From positions 9,819,219 to 9,883,218 of the forward strand of contig CM046341.1 in assembly GCA_025403435.1 (NCBI GenBank): DNA of 64,000 bases, given 5' to 3'. Positions 50,333 through 61,982 of the stretch are shown piece by piece. The translations under genes and the position numbers were made by a program. How positions within the stretch are numbered: position 1 is the stretch's first letter; each line of letters starts with the position of its first letter. Under the pieces are notes generated by a model. The model saw nothing but the letters and a program-made list of their open reading frames with translations, was not told the origin of the DNA and made no database searches. Source of the stretch: Artocarpus heterophyllus. Its lineage: Eukaryota; Streptophyta; Magnoliopsida; Rosales; Moraceae.

Positions 50333-52000
50333 TTTTTCATGTACACAATAATAAATTGGCATTCAATTTGCATAAATGATTCACTAGACCAACATATCTT
50401 GGGCTACGGTGTATATTTCATGACAGCTAATAAATTTTTGATTCGAAGAGCACCCTTGTTGGCTTGTAATGGGAATTTATACTGTGCTTGTTCCCATGAT
50501 TCTTTTCTTTATCAGCCAAACCTATTATGCTATTAAAAAAAAAGAAATTATTGTTGTATTTATTTTCTTTTAGTTGACATATCATACTCCACCGTATTAA
50601 TCACAATGACCTCTAATATAAAATTTAAAGTTTGAATTCACTAACCTATTACAAGGACCGGAACATAACGTTTATTTATTTTATGTAATAACAATTTATA
50701 GTGTATTTATTAGCTATACATTTTTCAAGACATTTTTCTGTGTAAAATGTCCTAATATTAAAAAAAAATCATGCCTTTAGTGGAAAGGGTTATAAAATGA
50801 GAAAGTTTTTTTTTTAATTCTTAATTTAGTTTTGTTTGCTTTTGCTTTTGCTTTTGTTTTTCTTTATAATTTCTAGATCTGTGTGTTTGAGTTTTTTAAG
50901 ACGTATTTTTTTTTTTTTAATAAAGTTTTTTTAGATGTTGTCAGTTGTTCTCCATATTTCCCAAAAGCCAAGTGATTTTATGTTGCGTTTGAAGTATGAT
51001 TTGGTAGTATGGCGCATCACAAGTCAACTAGAAGGGACATAGGCCATAAACCAAGACCTGCCCTTTTTAATGCAGCCAGTTCAGCCCTCCTATTGTAGCT
51101 TTTCTTTCTTCAATGTCTCTTTGATACGTCTCTCCATGCAATATTGTTGACTGTTGTAACTGATCTTTTAAAGAGGCTATAGAAAGTGTTGCTTCTTAAG
51201 GAAAATTCTTTAGTAAGATAACGAAAATACTATGTTAATTTTTAACCATTGAATCCTGTCAAAGTATTAAATTATCATATTTTATTTAATTTATATTATT
51301 TAAATATGATTTGATAGTTCAAAAATACTCTATCTATAAGGCTTTTTTTTTTCTTTTTAATTTCTTGCTACAGAATTCTCTCCTTTCTTTCGGAATATAT
51401 ACACTCTTTTTTCTATTTCTTCTTTTTTTATTTAGGTTTTCTTCTATTCCAAATTTCTTTGGTACAAAGGATTTGATTGGCCTCCAATTTCTTTTCTCCC
51501 AGGACAAGTTTTTCTATGGTTGTATCTTGCGGAGAGAGCAAAGAGACTGGTTTGAAAGAGGCTAACCATGAAAGTAGCCCAATTCAAATATTTAGGGGTA
51601 GGCATGTATTAGAAAATGGGAAGTTACAGAGGACTTGAATAAAAATCAGAAATATATAGTAAATTATTGTGAAGACAAGCCTAAATTAGTATTTTTAATT
51701 CTAGGAAAAAAAAAAAGGGAACAAGCTGGATTGTGACTCATTGAAGTTGAACTTTAAATGCGGAACAACTACCATCTCAAAACAGAAAGAATGAGGCTCT
51801 ATTACACCTGCATTGAAGTATATGTGTCCTGCACGTAAGCATGAATGCCCATAACATCTGACTAGAAAAAATGCCCAGGATTTTATTTTATTTTATTTTT
51901 CTCCCTATGCCAAATAAAAAGTTGCATAAAAATTACTAAGTTAAAGTTTTAAAAACTTAAGTAAATAGTATATTTAGGAGAAAATCTGAATTTAAGTTGA
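50333..52000. other. Rest of B'', non-coding
   Basis: Counterpart of 31480-33144. No supported gene. Confidence 0.4.
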
Positions 52001-52048
52001 TTCAATTTCTTCTCAATTGAAACATAAACACCCACTCTCTCTTTGTGG

Positions 52049-52290
52049 CATCGATGTTTGGTTGTCGCAGTGGTCGTTGCAAAACCTAATCGTGTGATGA
52101 TTGACGAAGCTTTACGATGTTGATTGTAGGGGTTGATGTGGCACTACAACACCGGAAGTTTTTTTGTAACATCGATGTTTGGTTGTGGCAGTGGTCGTTG
52201 CAAAACCTAATCGTGTGATGATTGACGAAACTTTACGATGTCGATTGTAGGGGTTGATGTGGCACTACGGCATTGGAGGTTTTTTTTTGT
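52049..52290 (+). repeat. 121-bp tandem repeat (two copies), block C'
   Basis: Counterpart of 33203-33445, with the same 121-bp period. Confidence 0.85.
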
Positions 52291-52709
52291 GACGGTGCCA
52301 AGATTTTCCATTTTTCTTCGACGACGACAATGTTATGATTTCTTAATCTCCTCCTCGATTTCAACTGTGGCTAGCGATTTTTTCTGGTGGCATTTGATTT
52401 CGTCTTCAGCTACAATAATAGTCCTCTTCTCCGGCAGAGATTCTCCTAGGTGGAAACGTGAGATAGATCTAGGATTAGCAAACTTGTAATTTTGTAATTT
52501 GGGGGAATTTTGTTCATTATTTTATCTGGATTTATACCCAAAAAGCCTAATTGGTTTATTATTTAAAAACATATAATTTACTTTCAAATGTCTCCAAATT
52601 TGGCTTATTTATTACAATTTTCTCTTCTTTCTTTTATGGGTTAATTTAAGGCGATGACCGACATATCAACCACTATTTATAGATCCTTAAATGGAACCAA
52701 AAATATTAA

Positions 52710-53640
52710 GTTGTGGAGCCAGAAACAACAAGCGGACATATCTTTTAGGTGCTTGCAAATTAGAAATTAATAAGTTAAAAAAGGGAAGTTGTTTAAGAAA
52801 TTTGAAATGAGAAACTCATGGGCTGCAAAACAAACCTATGAGGCGAGGATTACTAGAGATAACGAGGTCTTAAAATTATCACAAAAAATTAGTTGTTTAG
52901 CACCTTCATAGGCTAGGCGACAGCATAGTTAGTTAATACTCTTTTAGCTAGTCACTTAAAATTATTCAAAAGCCAATTACTTTTGACGAAGCAAGAGTGA
53001 GCTTATATGACAAAAGGGCCTTATGCTTCTGTTATGTCATGGGTTATAAGGGACAAAATACAGCACATATTTTGGAGATAGTAAGTAAACAATTTTGGAA
53101 AGCAATAGATTTTTAGGAAATACTTGAGGGATTTTACAAATTTAACCTTAGAATTTTAGAAAGTTAGACTTCGTCTTACAGGTTTCGTGTGGTTGTTGAC
53201 GTGGCAAGTGATATTGATAGCAGGAAGAATACCAATGGAAATATGTACACGTTGTACAGTACGTCAGTTAGTTGGGTTTCTAAGTCGTACAAGATAGTTG
53301 CTCTTTTCACTATTAGGGCAGTATATGTCGTTGTGTCTAAAGCTAGTAAAGAGATGGTATTATTGTCATTCTTTACAAGAAGAACTAGGCCGTATGCTTG
53401 AGAAGATTATGTTGCATTGTGACAATTAAAGTATTATTCAGATAGGAAAAAATTATGTTCATTATGCTTAGGATAAAGCATTTATATGTTTGGTATCATT
53501 TCATAAGATAAATTTTGACTGATGGAGCCTATAGCACTTGGAAAGATTTAGGGGAGTCGAAACCTAGATGATATGCTGATGAAAATTCTTTTTGATTGAG
53601 AAACTAAAGTTATGTACACGTTTAGTTTGGACTTCTTTAT
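52710..53640 (+). pseudogene. Copia reverse transcriptase/RNase H remnant (unit 2)
   Basis: Counterpart of 33870-34790. The RNase H part is open over 53189-53401 (VDVASDIDSRKNTNG, SVSWVSKSYKIVALFT). It keeps a base lost in unit 1, so the frame continues through SKASKEMVLLS. Active-site acids of the TEAEY block are still missing. A short insert (ACCTTCATAGGCTAGGCG, about 52901) is present here and not in unit 1. Confidence 0.72.
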
Positions 53641-54990
53641 TGTGAATGGGGTCGTTGTTGCAAAAGAGTAACCGTTTAGTCTCCACTTAGAAAATTGTTA
53701 AGTTGTGGAGCTTAGTTATTCCTCTGACGAGTATTGTTTTATGTGAAGAACACACAAATTGACCTTAAAAATTACAAGGACTATTATTTGTGATTTTCTC
53801 TTGTAAAATTCTTTATCATAATGATTTTTGTTGGAGGCTAAACCTTGTTTGTTCTTATTTTTGTTTTTTTTTCTGCAACTTTTTTGCTTTCAATTAAACT
53901 AGGGAGTCTAATTTTTAATAGAAAGTCCCTCCTATTCTTCTTTTACATTATTAAGGAGCAAATTTTTATCCACAATACATGCCGACAGACATTAATGCTG
54001 TACTTTTGAATTCAAACATTTTTCAAGTGGCTATAGATGTATTCACTATTTTTTTTTTTTTAAATACTTTCTACTTTGGAATGACATATATCACTATCTT
54101 CCCATTTTATGATTGGACCCCAATACTATATGTCATCTGATTTGTCTCGGAATATTTTGTGATTTCATATCGCAAATGGACCAGAACACAAAATGTTTTC
54201 TTTTTTTTTTTTGTGAAAAATTATTTATCAAAACATGTGTTAGAAGTCTCCCATGGACAATGTTTTATGGATGATGACCATCTGCTAAGAGAAAGTGCTT
54301 GCCGAAACTTCTGCTTATCTCTGTTCGCGTCTAAATTTGTTGGCCCATTGTTGGGGTGCAAGTTCTGAACTTGGATGGGAATGTCTTTTCCTGTAAATTT
54401 ATATTAATTTCTTCTCCTTCTTCCAATGCTTTTTAAAAGAAGGTCATCCGTTTTTTTAATTAAAAAAAAAGCATTTTATTCTTGGTGAGAATATTAATTG
54501 TTGGTAGTTATTCGTCCAAATGAATAAATAAATAATGGTTGATGTTGAAGTCTTGTTCAAAAATGAAAATTTTGTTAAGCTGATCTGGATCACATATTAT
54601 CTTAGTATGCCTTATTTTAATAATTTGCTTAGTAAATATCCTTTTTTTTAATAATTAATTAAGAGTGTGGGATTCAAACTTTTCACTTTGTAATAAAGTT
54701 GAGTGTGGTTTTTTTGTTAGGTTATGCTTACAACTATTGTGTAAATAATCTTTTTTCCACTTAAATAATTAAAATAATAATATAAAAGTTTACTAATCTC
54801 TCCCTCTTTCCTCCCTCGTCTTTTTTCCACTCTTCTTTTTTTTTTTTTTTTTCTTCTTCTTCCTCTTCTTCTTCTTCCCCTCCTCCTCCTCCTCCAACAA
54901 ACCTAGTGCGTTGCCTCCCATCTCTAGCAAGCGTTGTCTTCTTTCAAAGAATCTTACATCTCGTCTCAAAAAAAAATAATGATAATAAAA
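53641..54990. other. Block C' non-coding DNA
   Basis: Counterpart of 34791-36123, with the CT-rich tract at 54795-54897. No gene recognised. Confidence 0.4.
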
Positions 54991-55132
54991 GGATGTTTGT
55001 TAAAATCAGTTTTAACCAAAACTTTTAGTTGCTATAATATAAAACTCTTACATATTATAATGATTAGAAAAAGCGAATTGCAATGTTTCCATTCAAAAAT
55101 TTTAGTTCCAAATCATAATTTCCCAAACACTC
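54991..55132. mobile_element. Degenerate Tourist-like MITE copy (unit 2)
   Basis: Counterpart of 36124-36265. Confidence 0.5.
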
Positions 55133-55967
55133 TATTAATTTATTTTCTCGAGCAAACTCATATGTTCTGGTCTCTCGTTCTTTAGATTCTCTCTTTTTTC
55201 TTCTCTCTCCACCTCGGTCAAACTTCGTGCGGCACCTGGTGAACCTTGTGCGAAGTTGGGCCATTCTTTGCAGCGCCTATGAGGAGTGCTTCATAATGAT
55301 CACAACATCTGACTAATAAATGGTGAGATTTGATCTTTGTAACTAATGAATTTGACGAGCTTTAATAGCATTTCATCTAAATATGGCAATAGCACACGTA
55401 GATGATAATGGAGGAGTCTTGACAACTGAGTCCACCACTAGATCGGCCTCTTCTTGTTCTTGATTAATAGCTGAGTCCTGATTGTCAAGTAGTTTCTTTT
55501 AATTGATACAATGATCATTCGATTTTCGTCCTCTTAAAAATCTTCTAGTTATAAGCTAAAAATCAGATAAAAAATCATGCAACATTACATAAAATTTAAA
55601 AATTGTTAAAAAACTATTATAAGTTGGAGATTTAGATCAAACATAGCATTGCTATAAATTGGGATCTATACGAGTACATATATTTATTTATTATGAAAAC
55701 AAAATGAAAAAAAAAAATCTGAATAAGTTTGTTGCAGTCTTCCAGAAAATATGCATTTGGCTTTTCCATTTGAACAATTTGCTTTTACTTCTTCAAAAAT
55801 AATTTTGCATTTACTACTTTTTTTTTTTTTTTTTTTTTGGGCAGGAGTGGCCATCACATATTGATGAAACATTCCAACACTTGGACTATTTTAAACGGTG
55901 GACAAGTCATAAAAACAGAAGCTAATTTCTAGAATTAAAAATATTTATTTAAGGTAAATTATTTACG
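55133..55967. other. End of block C', non-coding
   Basis: No gene was seen. Poly-T at 55819-55838. Confidence 0.4.
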
Positions 55968-56199
55968 ATATTTAGGAGAAGAGTCGAAATGACAAAGTTT
56001 GAATTGTATATTATAACATGTGAAAAGCAAGTTTGAATTGTATATTATAACATGTAAAAAGCTTTACACTGTAATATATTTTTACTTTAACATACGAAAG
56101 CTTTACACTATAACATATTTTTAGTTTGCGCTAACATATAAGAGCTTCATATTTTTTTACTGTTAAAACTATACAATTTAAACCACTCTCCCAAACAAG
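55968..56199. mobile_element. Degenerate Tourist-like MITE with expanded interior
   Basis: At least four copies of the reverse motif (ATAACATGTGAAAAGC, ATAACATGTAAAAAGCTTTA, TAACATACGAAAGCTTTACA, TAACATATAAGAGCTTCATA) lie between an ATATTTAGGAG start and a CTCCCAAACAAGC end. A 34-bp tandem duplication (AAGTTTGAATTGTATATTAT...) lies near 56005-56070. It sits exactly at the right border of the segmental duplication. Confidence 0.5.
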
Positions 56200-56719
56200 C
56201 AACCGTCATTTGAGAAAGAGAACATAAACTTAATCCTGGCTTACTCCAATTTTGACCGGAAGGGATGGACCCAATGTTTTCCTCTGGTTTGAACTTTGAA
56301 CATACAATACCAGCACGCCCAGTGACCAAACCCTTCTATATAATTTTTCCTTTTCTTTCTTTACATAAATATATACTACTTCTGTACATCACACATTTTT
56401 TTCTTTTTTATTTCCAGGGAAATCCTTCTTTATGAGCTTCGTCTTGCCCTATAATATATATGTGGGGTCCATTAATCCGGTTAACGTTTACTCGAAGAAA
56501 ATCCCAGTGACCATACAAGAAGGGTCGTAAAATAATAAGGGCAGCCTAGTCATTTTATTTTTCTGAACGGATCGTGCATCAACAAAGTAGACGCCGAAAG
56601 CACTAAAATAATGCCGTATGAGCGAATCCTATGCCATGTTGTTTTAGTGTTCTTACCTCTTAAAACGAAGACAACCAAAGAGGAGAGGAAAAAAAACTAC
56701 TATTTATGCAATCACTTTT
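56200..56719. other. Intergenic DNA
   Basis: No gene recognised. Confidence 0.4.
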
Positions 56720-57110
56720 GGAACGTTTGGTGGATCCGATTAAAGAATTACATAGTAGTATAATACACTAATATAATATTTAGCATGACCACTGTAATGT
56801 GTAAGTAGATATAAATGATAAATTAATACAATTCACATCGTATTATAAAATACAATTCATTTTTGTTGTATTATATTATATTATTTTATGATAGAGTTAG
56901 AGTTTGATACAAGTACTTTAGTTAGGGGGTCGAAGTTGGTCTAGACAGGGGTTGGAGGTCAAGATTGATACCAGGGTTCATTCAACAGGCTAGGGTTATC
57001 ATTGGGGTCAGTTCAAAGGGCTAGGGTTGTCATTGGTTAGGGCCATGGGGTCCAACATTAGTAGGTTAAGTGAAATTAGGCTTAAAAATTTTCTAAGGAC
57101 CTATTTGCAA
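56720..57110. repeat. Fragment related to the TIR element at 59731-60532
   Basis: ATATTTAGCATGACCACTGTAATGTGTAAG..., AATGATAAATTAA and AATTCATTTTTGTTGTATTATATT match 59770-59880 in order, followed in both places by G-rich GGTCAAG/GGGTCGA-type sequence. A matching right end was not found. Confidence 0.45.
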
Positions 57111-57601
57111 AGATTTCTAAATATTGTGTCACAATACAATTTTTATATATTTAACAAAAAATACCCAAAACACCTATTGTATTTTTTTTATTAACTACTT
57201 TTACCCATGTTACTATGCAAATGCCAAAGACACGCCCTATGTTTATGAAATCATATTCAAAATATCTATGAGGCAATTAAATTTTTTAAAATTCCAAGCT
57301 TGCCTTTCCCAACATTTGAGAAAACTAAATAAAAGAGTGCCTCTATTTAAGAAAAATAAGAGAAAGGTGAGAAGATAGATAAATAAAAATTTTAAGGGTT
57401 TTGGATAGAGGGAGTTTGAGAGAGTCTCTTTATTGTATAATTTTTAAATAGGCGGTGAATTTATTCTCTTTATCCAAATGGACCCAAGCAATTTTGTCAA
57501 ACCACGTAAATTTTTGTATTTTTTTTATCAAATTTTGTGTCATTTTATTTTTCAATTTTATAGATAAAGTGTTATGTTTCTTCTAAACAAGTTATATAGA
57601 G
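57111..57601. other. Intergenic AT-rich DNA
   Basis: A short frame at 57124-57378 has no recognisable family. No gene seen. Confidence 0.4.
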
Positions 57602-58152
57602 TAGAGGTGGCAAAATCATGTTCGTGAACACGAACACAACACGATTAATAAACGTGTCAAAAATACAAACACGAACACGACAGGCCTATGGTACGCGTAA
57701 CACGACATGACACGATTAACACGATTATTAAACGTGTCGTAACGGGTTGACACGACACGATCACAACACGCATATGACACGTTTATGACCCAATTAACTA
57801 AAAATTTAAAAAAAATTAATTTTTTTTAAAAAAGCCAATAAAGAAAATTAACAAAAACATAATATCTAATTAATACTAACCTACTATAAATATTTCAAAT
57901 ATTTTTATTTTTAAGTTTAAATGTGTTACAAATAGGCGAGTCGTGTCGTGCCATGTCAACACGTTTACGGTCCGTTTAATTAAACATGTTAAGGCGTGTT
58001 TAGCGTGTTAACATGAATCCAGCCTGTTTATTTTCGTGTTATTCGTGCTAACCCATTTATGGCACAATTAATAAATGTGCGGTCTAAACCCGTTTATCTC
58101 GTGTCGTTTTCGCATCGTGTCATCGTGCCGTGTCTAAAATTTGCCGGCCCTA
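57602..58152. mobile_element. hAT-type non-autonomous element
   Basis: 551 bp, beginning TAGAGGTGGCAAAAT and ending ATTTGCCGGCCCTA, inverted relatives of the common plant hAT TIR. It is flanked by 8-bp ATATAGAG (57594-57601) and ATATATAG (58153-58160), 7 of 8 bases equal. The interior is rich in CACGACACG/CGTGTCGTG words in both orientations around an AT-rich centre. No transposase. Confidence 0.82.
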
Positions 58153-59316
58153 ATATATAGTTTGGATTGCATTGATTTAAAAACAATTATAACTTTTCAA
58201 TCTACAAATTAATCCAAAAACTTCAAATTAAGATTTTTTTTTTTGGTCCATATAGAATAAAAAGTCCTTCAATCAAACCCAACTGAACTCTTGCTAGTGA
58301 ACACAAAAATGGGCTACCATAGAAACTTACACTAAAGTGGAGGGCATATATCCGTGCAAAACAAATGACAATAATTGATCAGTGTAACAAAAAGACATCA
58401 ATCCACTTTTAGTCATTTTTTTCATTTATATTTAAAGGCATGATTGGTTGGTCGGTAGTCGCAACACTCACAGATTAATGGCTGCTGCTTTTGTAATCTT
58501 TTGTATAATCATAAACAGTGTGGACCTTTTTTGAGAGTCATCCTTATCAAGGTCCATTATGATTCAATACTAATCCATATTCCACCATAATTATGATCAT
58601 TGCTGAATTTAGCTCCTACATATTAATTGATCTATTGATCAATCAACAAGTTTGGACCAGCTAGGTTAGGTGTTTTTTGTCTTTTACTTTGTTAAAGGGT
58701 GTATTTATGTGAAGTGAGAGTACATATCTCTAAATCAAAAGGAGATAATTTAATAGTAAAATTTTACATTTCCTCCTTTGAGCATTATTTATACGGTTAT
58801 TTATACATTGTATTCTATTTTTTTTCAAACATTATATTTTCAGTTTTTGATTTCATCGAATGACATACCTTTAAATTAAATTAATATATAAATTTTATGT
58901 TTTTTTAACCAATCTTTAATTTTGATATAAAAAATTGTCCAAAATACCTTCAAATTTAAAAAACGAAACTTATGCAAAGATTTTAACCTAAAAAATATAT
59001 AGAATGCCAAAAATAGGTTTTTGTGTCTTTTTTATTTTTGTTTTCTTCTTCTTTTTTTTAAAGTTTTATTTTTTTATTTTTTACTTAAAGATAAATTAGT
59101 CATTTTAAAGGTCCAAATAAAATATTAATTGAGATAAGGTATAAATTTGTGCATTAAATCTAATTTAAAGATATACATCCGATGAGATTAAAAAAACATA
59201 ATATATTGTTTTTGAATTAACTTAAATAGAGGGTGTATAAAAATAAATATCCTAATTTTATATCACAGTTGACAAGTAAAAGAAAAAACTGTGTTAACTG
59301 TGTATGAGGTAAATGC

Positions 59317-59347
<31 letters not shown>

Positions 59348-59730
59348 GCCAAAAAACATGGTAGGAAATGAAAGTTTTTTTAATCCTCAAGGGGAAAAAA
59401 ATCTACCCTGCCGAATTGAGTTGAGTAGTACTGGAATATATAAAGAAACCTTTCACAGTTGGTTAACTTGTATTTTTCCATTAGTGGCTTTAACCTGCAA
59501 TCTTTGGTTTGATCAAACCAGTCGAATTCAGGTAATTGGATTTCACTTTTTGCTCAGATTGATTGGAATTTGTATAAAATTCATTATGTTAATTGTTTAT
59601 TTTCCCCATTCGATTTGATGAATGCCTTCCAAAAAAATTTGTGTAAGTTAATACGTATGGTAAATTAAGCTCGCAGCAAGTAATGGCACAACAAGGTGTG
59701 GAATTTACTAATGTGTTCAACAAAAATCTT
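58153..59730. other. Intergenic DNA
   Basis: No gene recognised. There is a 27-base poly-A tract at about 59317-59343; the 101-codon frame spanning it (59313-59618) has no recognisable motif. Confidence 0.4.
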
Positions 59731-60532
59731 GAGGCTTGTTTGTTAGATCGTATTAAGATATTGTATTTTAATATTTAGTATGATCATTATATTGTGTAAG
59801 TTAATACGAATGATAAATTAAAACGTTTTATGTACTGTTATAGAATTCGATTCATTTTTCATTGTACTATATTGTATTATTTTATATTAGATTCACGGTC
59901 TATGTTGGGGTTGGGCAAGTGCAAGGATCAGGGTTAGGTTGGCACGAGGATGAACCAGAACCTATAATAATCTAAAAATTATGAAACCAAATCCAACTTT
60001 ATATATATATATATTAAATAAAATGGGCTTTTGGGAGGGGTTTTTAAGAATTATATTTTGTTCCTTTAATTTTTAAAAGCTACATTTGGTCCCTTAATAT
60101 GAAAAATTGTCTTTTGATCTCTTAAATTTCAAAATTTATGTTTTGACCCATCAACTTTTTAAGAAATACATTTTGCCCTACAATTTTGTTCAAAACAAGT
60201 CAAAGTCAGCATGGAATGGGGGTTATGGCTAGGATTAAGATCGAGGTCAATCCGAGACGCGGTGGGGTTAGGACTGGGACTGGGATTGGGATGATGTCAA
60301 GGTTGGGTTGGGGGTAGTTTGATGTCGAGATCGATCCCTGATCAGGTTAGAACCGTTGTTCGGGCCATCCAGGGGTCAAGATTTAGATTAGTTCGATATA
60401 AATAATACAATACAATGAAAAATGCACTAAATATTCTATTCAGTTTTAAACTTTTTCAATATATCATGACACCAAATGTTATATTAGGACAATTCAACAA
60501 ATACAATATGATATAAGTTGCCAAACATGCCT
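59731..60532. mobile_element. Non-autonomous element with imperfect terminal inverted repeats
   Basis: It starts GAGGCTTGTTTGTTAGATCGT and ends with the imperfect inverse, ATATAAGTTGCCAAACATGCCTT. The next ~100 bp inward is also roughly inverted (TACAATACAATGAAAAATG against CATTTTTCATTGTACTATA). The centre is G-rich with GGTCGAGGTC-like words. No transposase; superfamily unassigned because no clear target duplication was seen. Confidence 0.5.
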
Positions 60533-61650
60533 TAATGTATAACATACAAGTAAAATTTGGATCAAGTTTAGACTTTAGTCCTATATTGGCCTCTTTTTTG
60601 TATATAATTCAGTATGAACCGAAACCCAATAAGCATACAATACTCTAATCCCAACTAATGGAATTTTAAGATTATGTTTCAACCAACTTTGTCCTCTTGC
60701 ATTCCTATTATGAGATTGGAGAATGAGCCAAAACTCTATGTTCAATCAAATAGTCCTCCAAAGTATCCCAATTACAAAATAGGCCCCAATGGTATTTCCA
60801 TATTCACTCTACACATCTTGTTTTCATTTAGTATAGTAGGGTGTCTACTTCAATAACTTACCAATAAAAAAAAACAATCAAAGTAAAGAATCTATAAATT
60901 TGTTATCATAAAGGTGGACAAACAATATTCATATATTCAATAAATACAATTTATTAAGGAGAATAGTTGAAACTAGAGTTAATGGTTTAGAAACTATAAT
61001 GAAGTTTATATTATTTATTAATTGAAACCATTGGTTCTAATTGGGTTCTCAAACAACCCACATAATCTTACAAGACGACGATACAAATAATAAATATTCC
61101 TATAACTTCTTTTACATTAAGGGGACGAAAAACTTGCACAATCAAATGAGATTTGGCCATCCTTTTTTTATTTACTGGGGTAATATCAGTTACCAAAAAA
61201 AAAAAAAAAAAAAAAAAACCCTTTATGGTGTACAGTTCTTGTACTAAATAAGTTACAAAATTTGCCCAAAAATCAAAAGCCAACAACCTGCCAGCATAGA
61301 CTTATTAAAGTTTCCACATACTTTATTAGTGGCGGTGTCGACCCTCAACGGCTTCATGGAAAAAAAACACTGCTTTGTTTTTTTTTTTGGGGTAATTTCA
61401 CTTCTGTGATCTTCCAATAACTAATATTATTTTTATTCTTTAAAAAATAAAAGGAAAAACAAACCAACAAATATATTATTTTGGTACTTTTATTTTTATG
61501 TAATTCCATTATGCCCTCGACATTTCTCCTTATTTACGAGTTTGTGAAATTAACCAGCCTGATATGTTCACACAGCAAAAGTTTCTTTCAGAGTCTCTGG
61601 TAAAACAACGGGTTGAATTGGTATCCTAAATGGAACACTGTCTTTGGATC
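60533..61650. other. Intergenic DNA upstream of the CIP7-like gene
   Basis: No gene seen. A poly-A tract of about 24 bases is at 61195-61218. Confidence 0.4.
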
Positions 61651-61651
61651 G

Positions 61652-61676
61652 TCTCTCTCTCTCTCTCTCTCTCTCT
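61652..61676. repeat. (TC)n microsatellite in the leader region
   Basis: About 12 TC units followed by further CT-rich sequence to 61760. Typical of plant 5' untranslated regions. Confidence 0.9.
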
Positions 61677-61982
61677 AACCCTTTGTCTCTCTAGAAAATA
61701 TCCGCTCTCTCTCTTCTCTCTCTCCATGTCTCTGCTCTCTGTGTTTTCTTTCCTTCTTTCTTCTGCGTATTCTTAAAAAGCTCTCTTTTTTTTTCGTTTT
61801 ATTGAGCTTAAAGCTGACTTCTTTCTGAAACTTATGTTTCCATTATGCTCTGAACTTTGAACACCCATTTTTTCATTCTTTTTCAATGACTCTCTGATCC
61901 CACTTTCCACTTCCATTTTCACCGGAAACTCAAAAGGCTTTGACTCTTTTCTTTTCATTAATCTTTTAATTCTCTTTCCAAA
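61677..61982 (+). promoter_or_regulatory. Probable 5' leader of the CIP7-like gene
   Basis: CT-rich sequence directly before the ATG at 61983. The transcription start is undetermined. Confidence 0.4.

Larger units (their letters stand above)
40480..55968 (+). repeat. Segmental duplication unit 2 (A'-B''-C')
   Basis: Full second copy of 21384-37108 in the same order and orientation, joined to B' on the left. On the right it continues past the end of C into unique sequence, so its right border is presumably the ancestral one. It lacks the nested solo LTR of unit 1 but has a MITE in the gag remnant and a 245-bp tandem duplication. Confidence 0.93.

Noticed and set aside
59313..59618. 101-codon plus-strand frame starting in poly-A
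   Set aside because: No recognisable domain. I considered a plastid DNA insertion but could not match it to any plastid gene.
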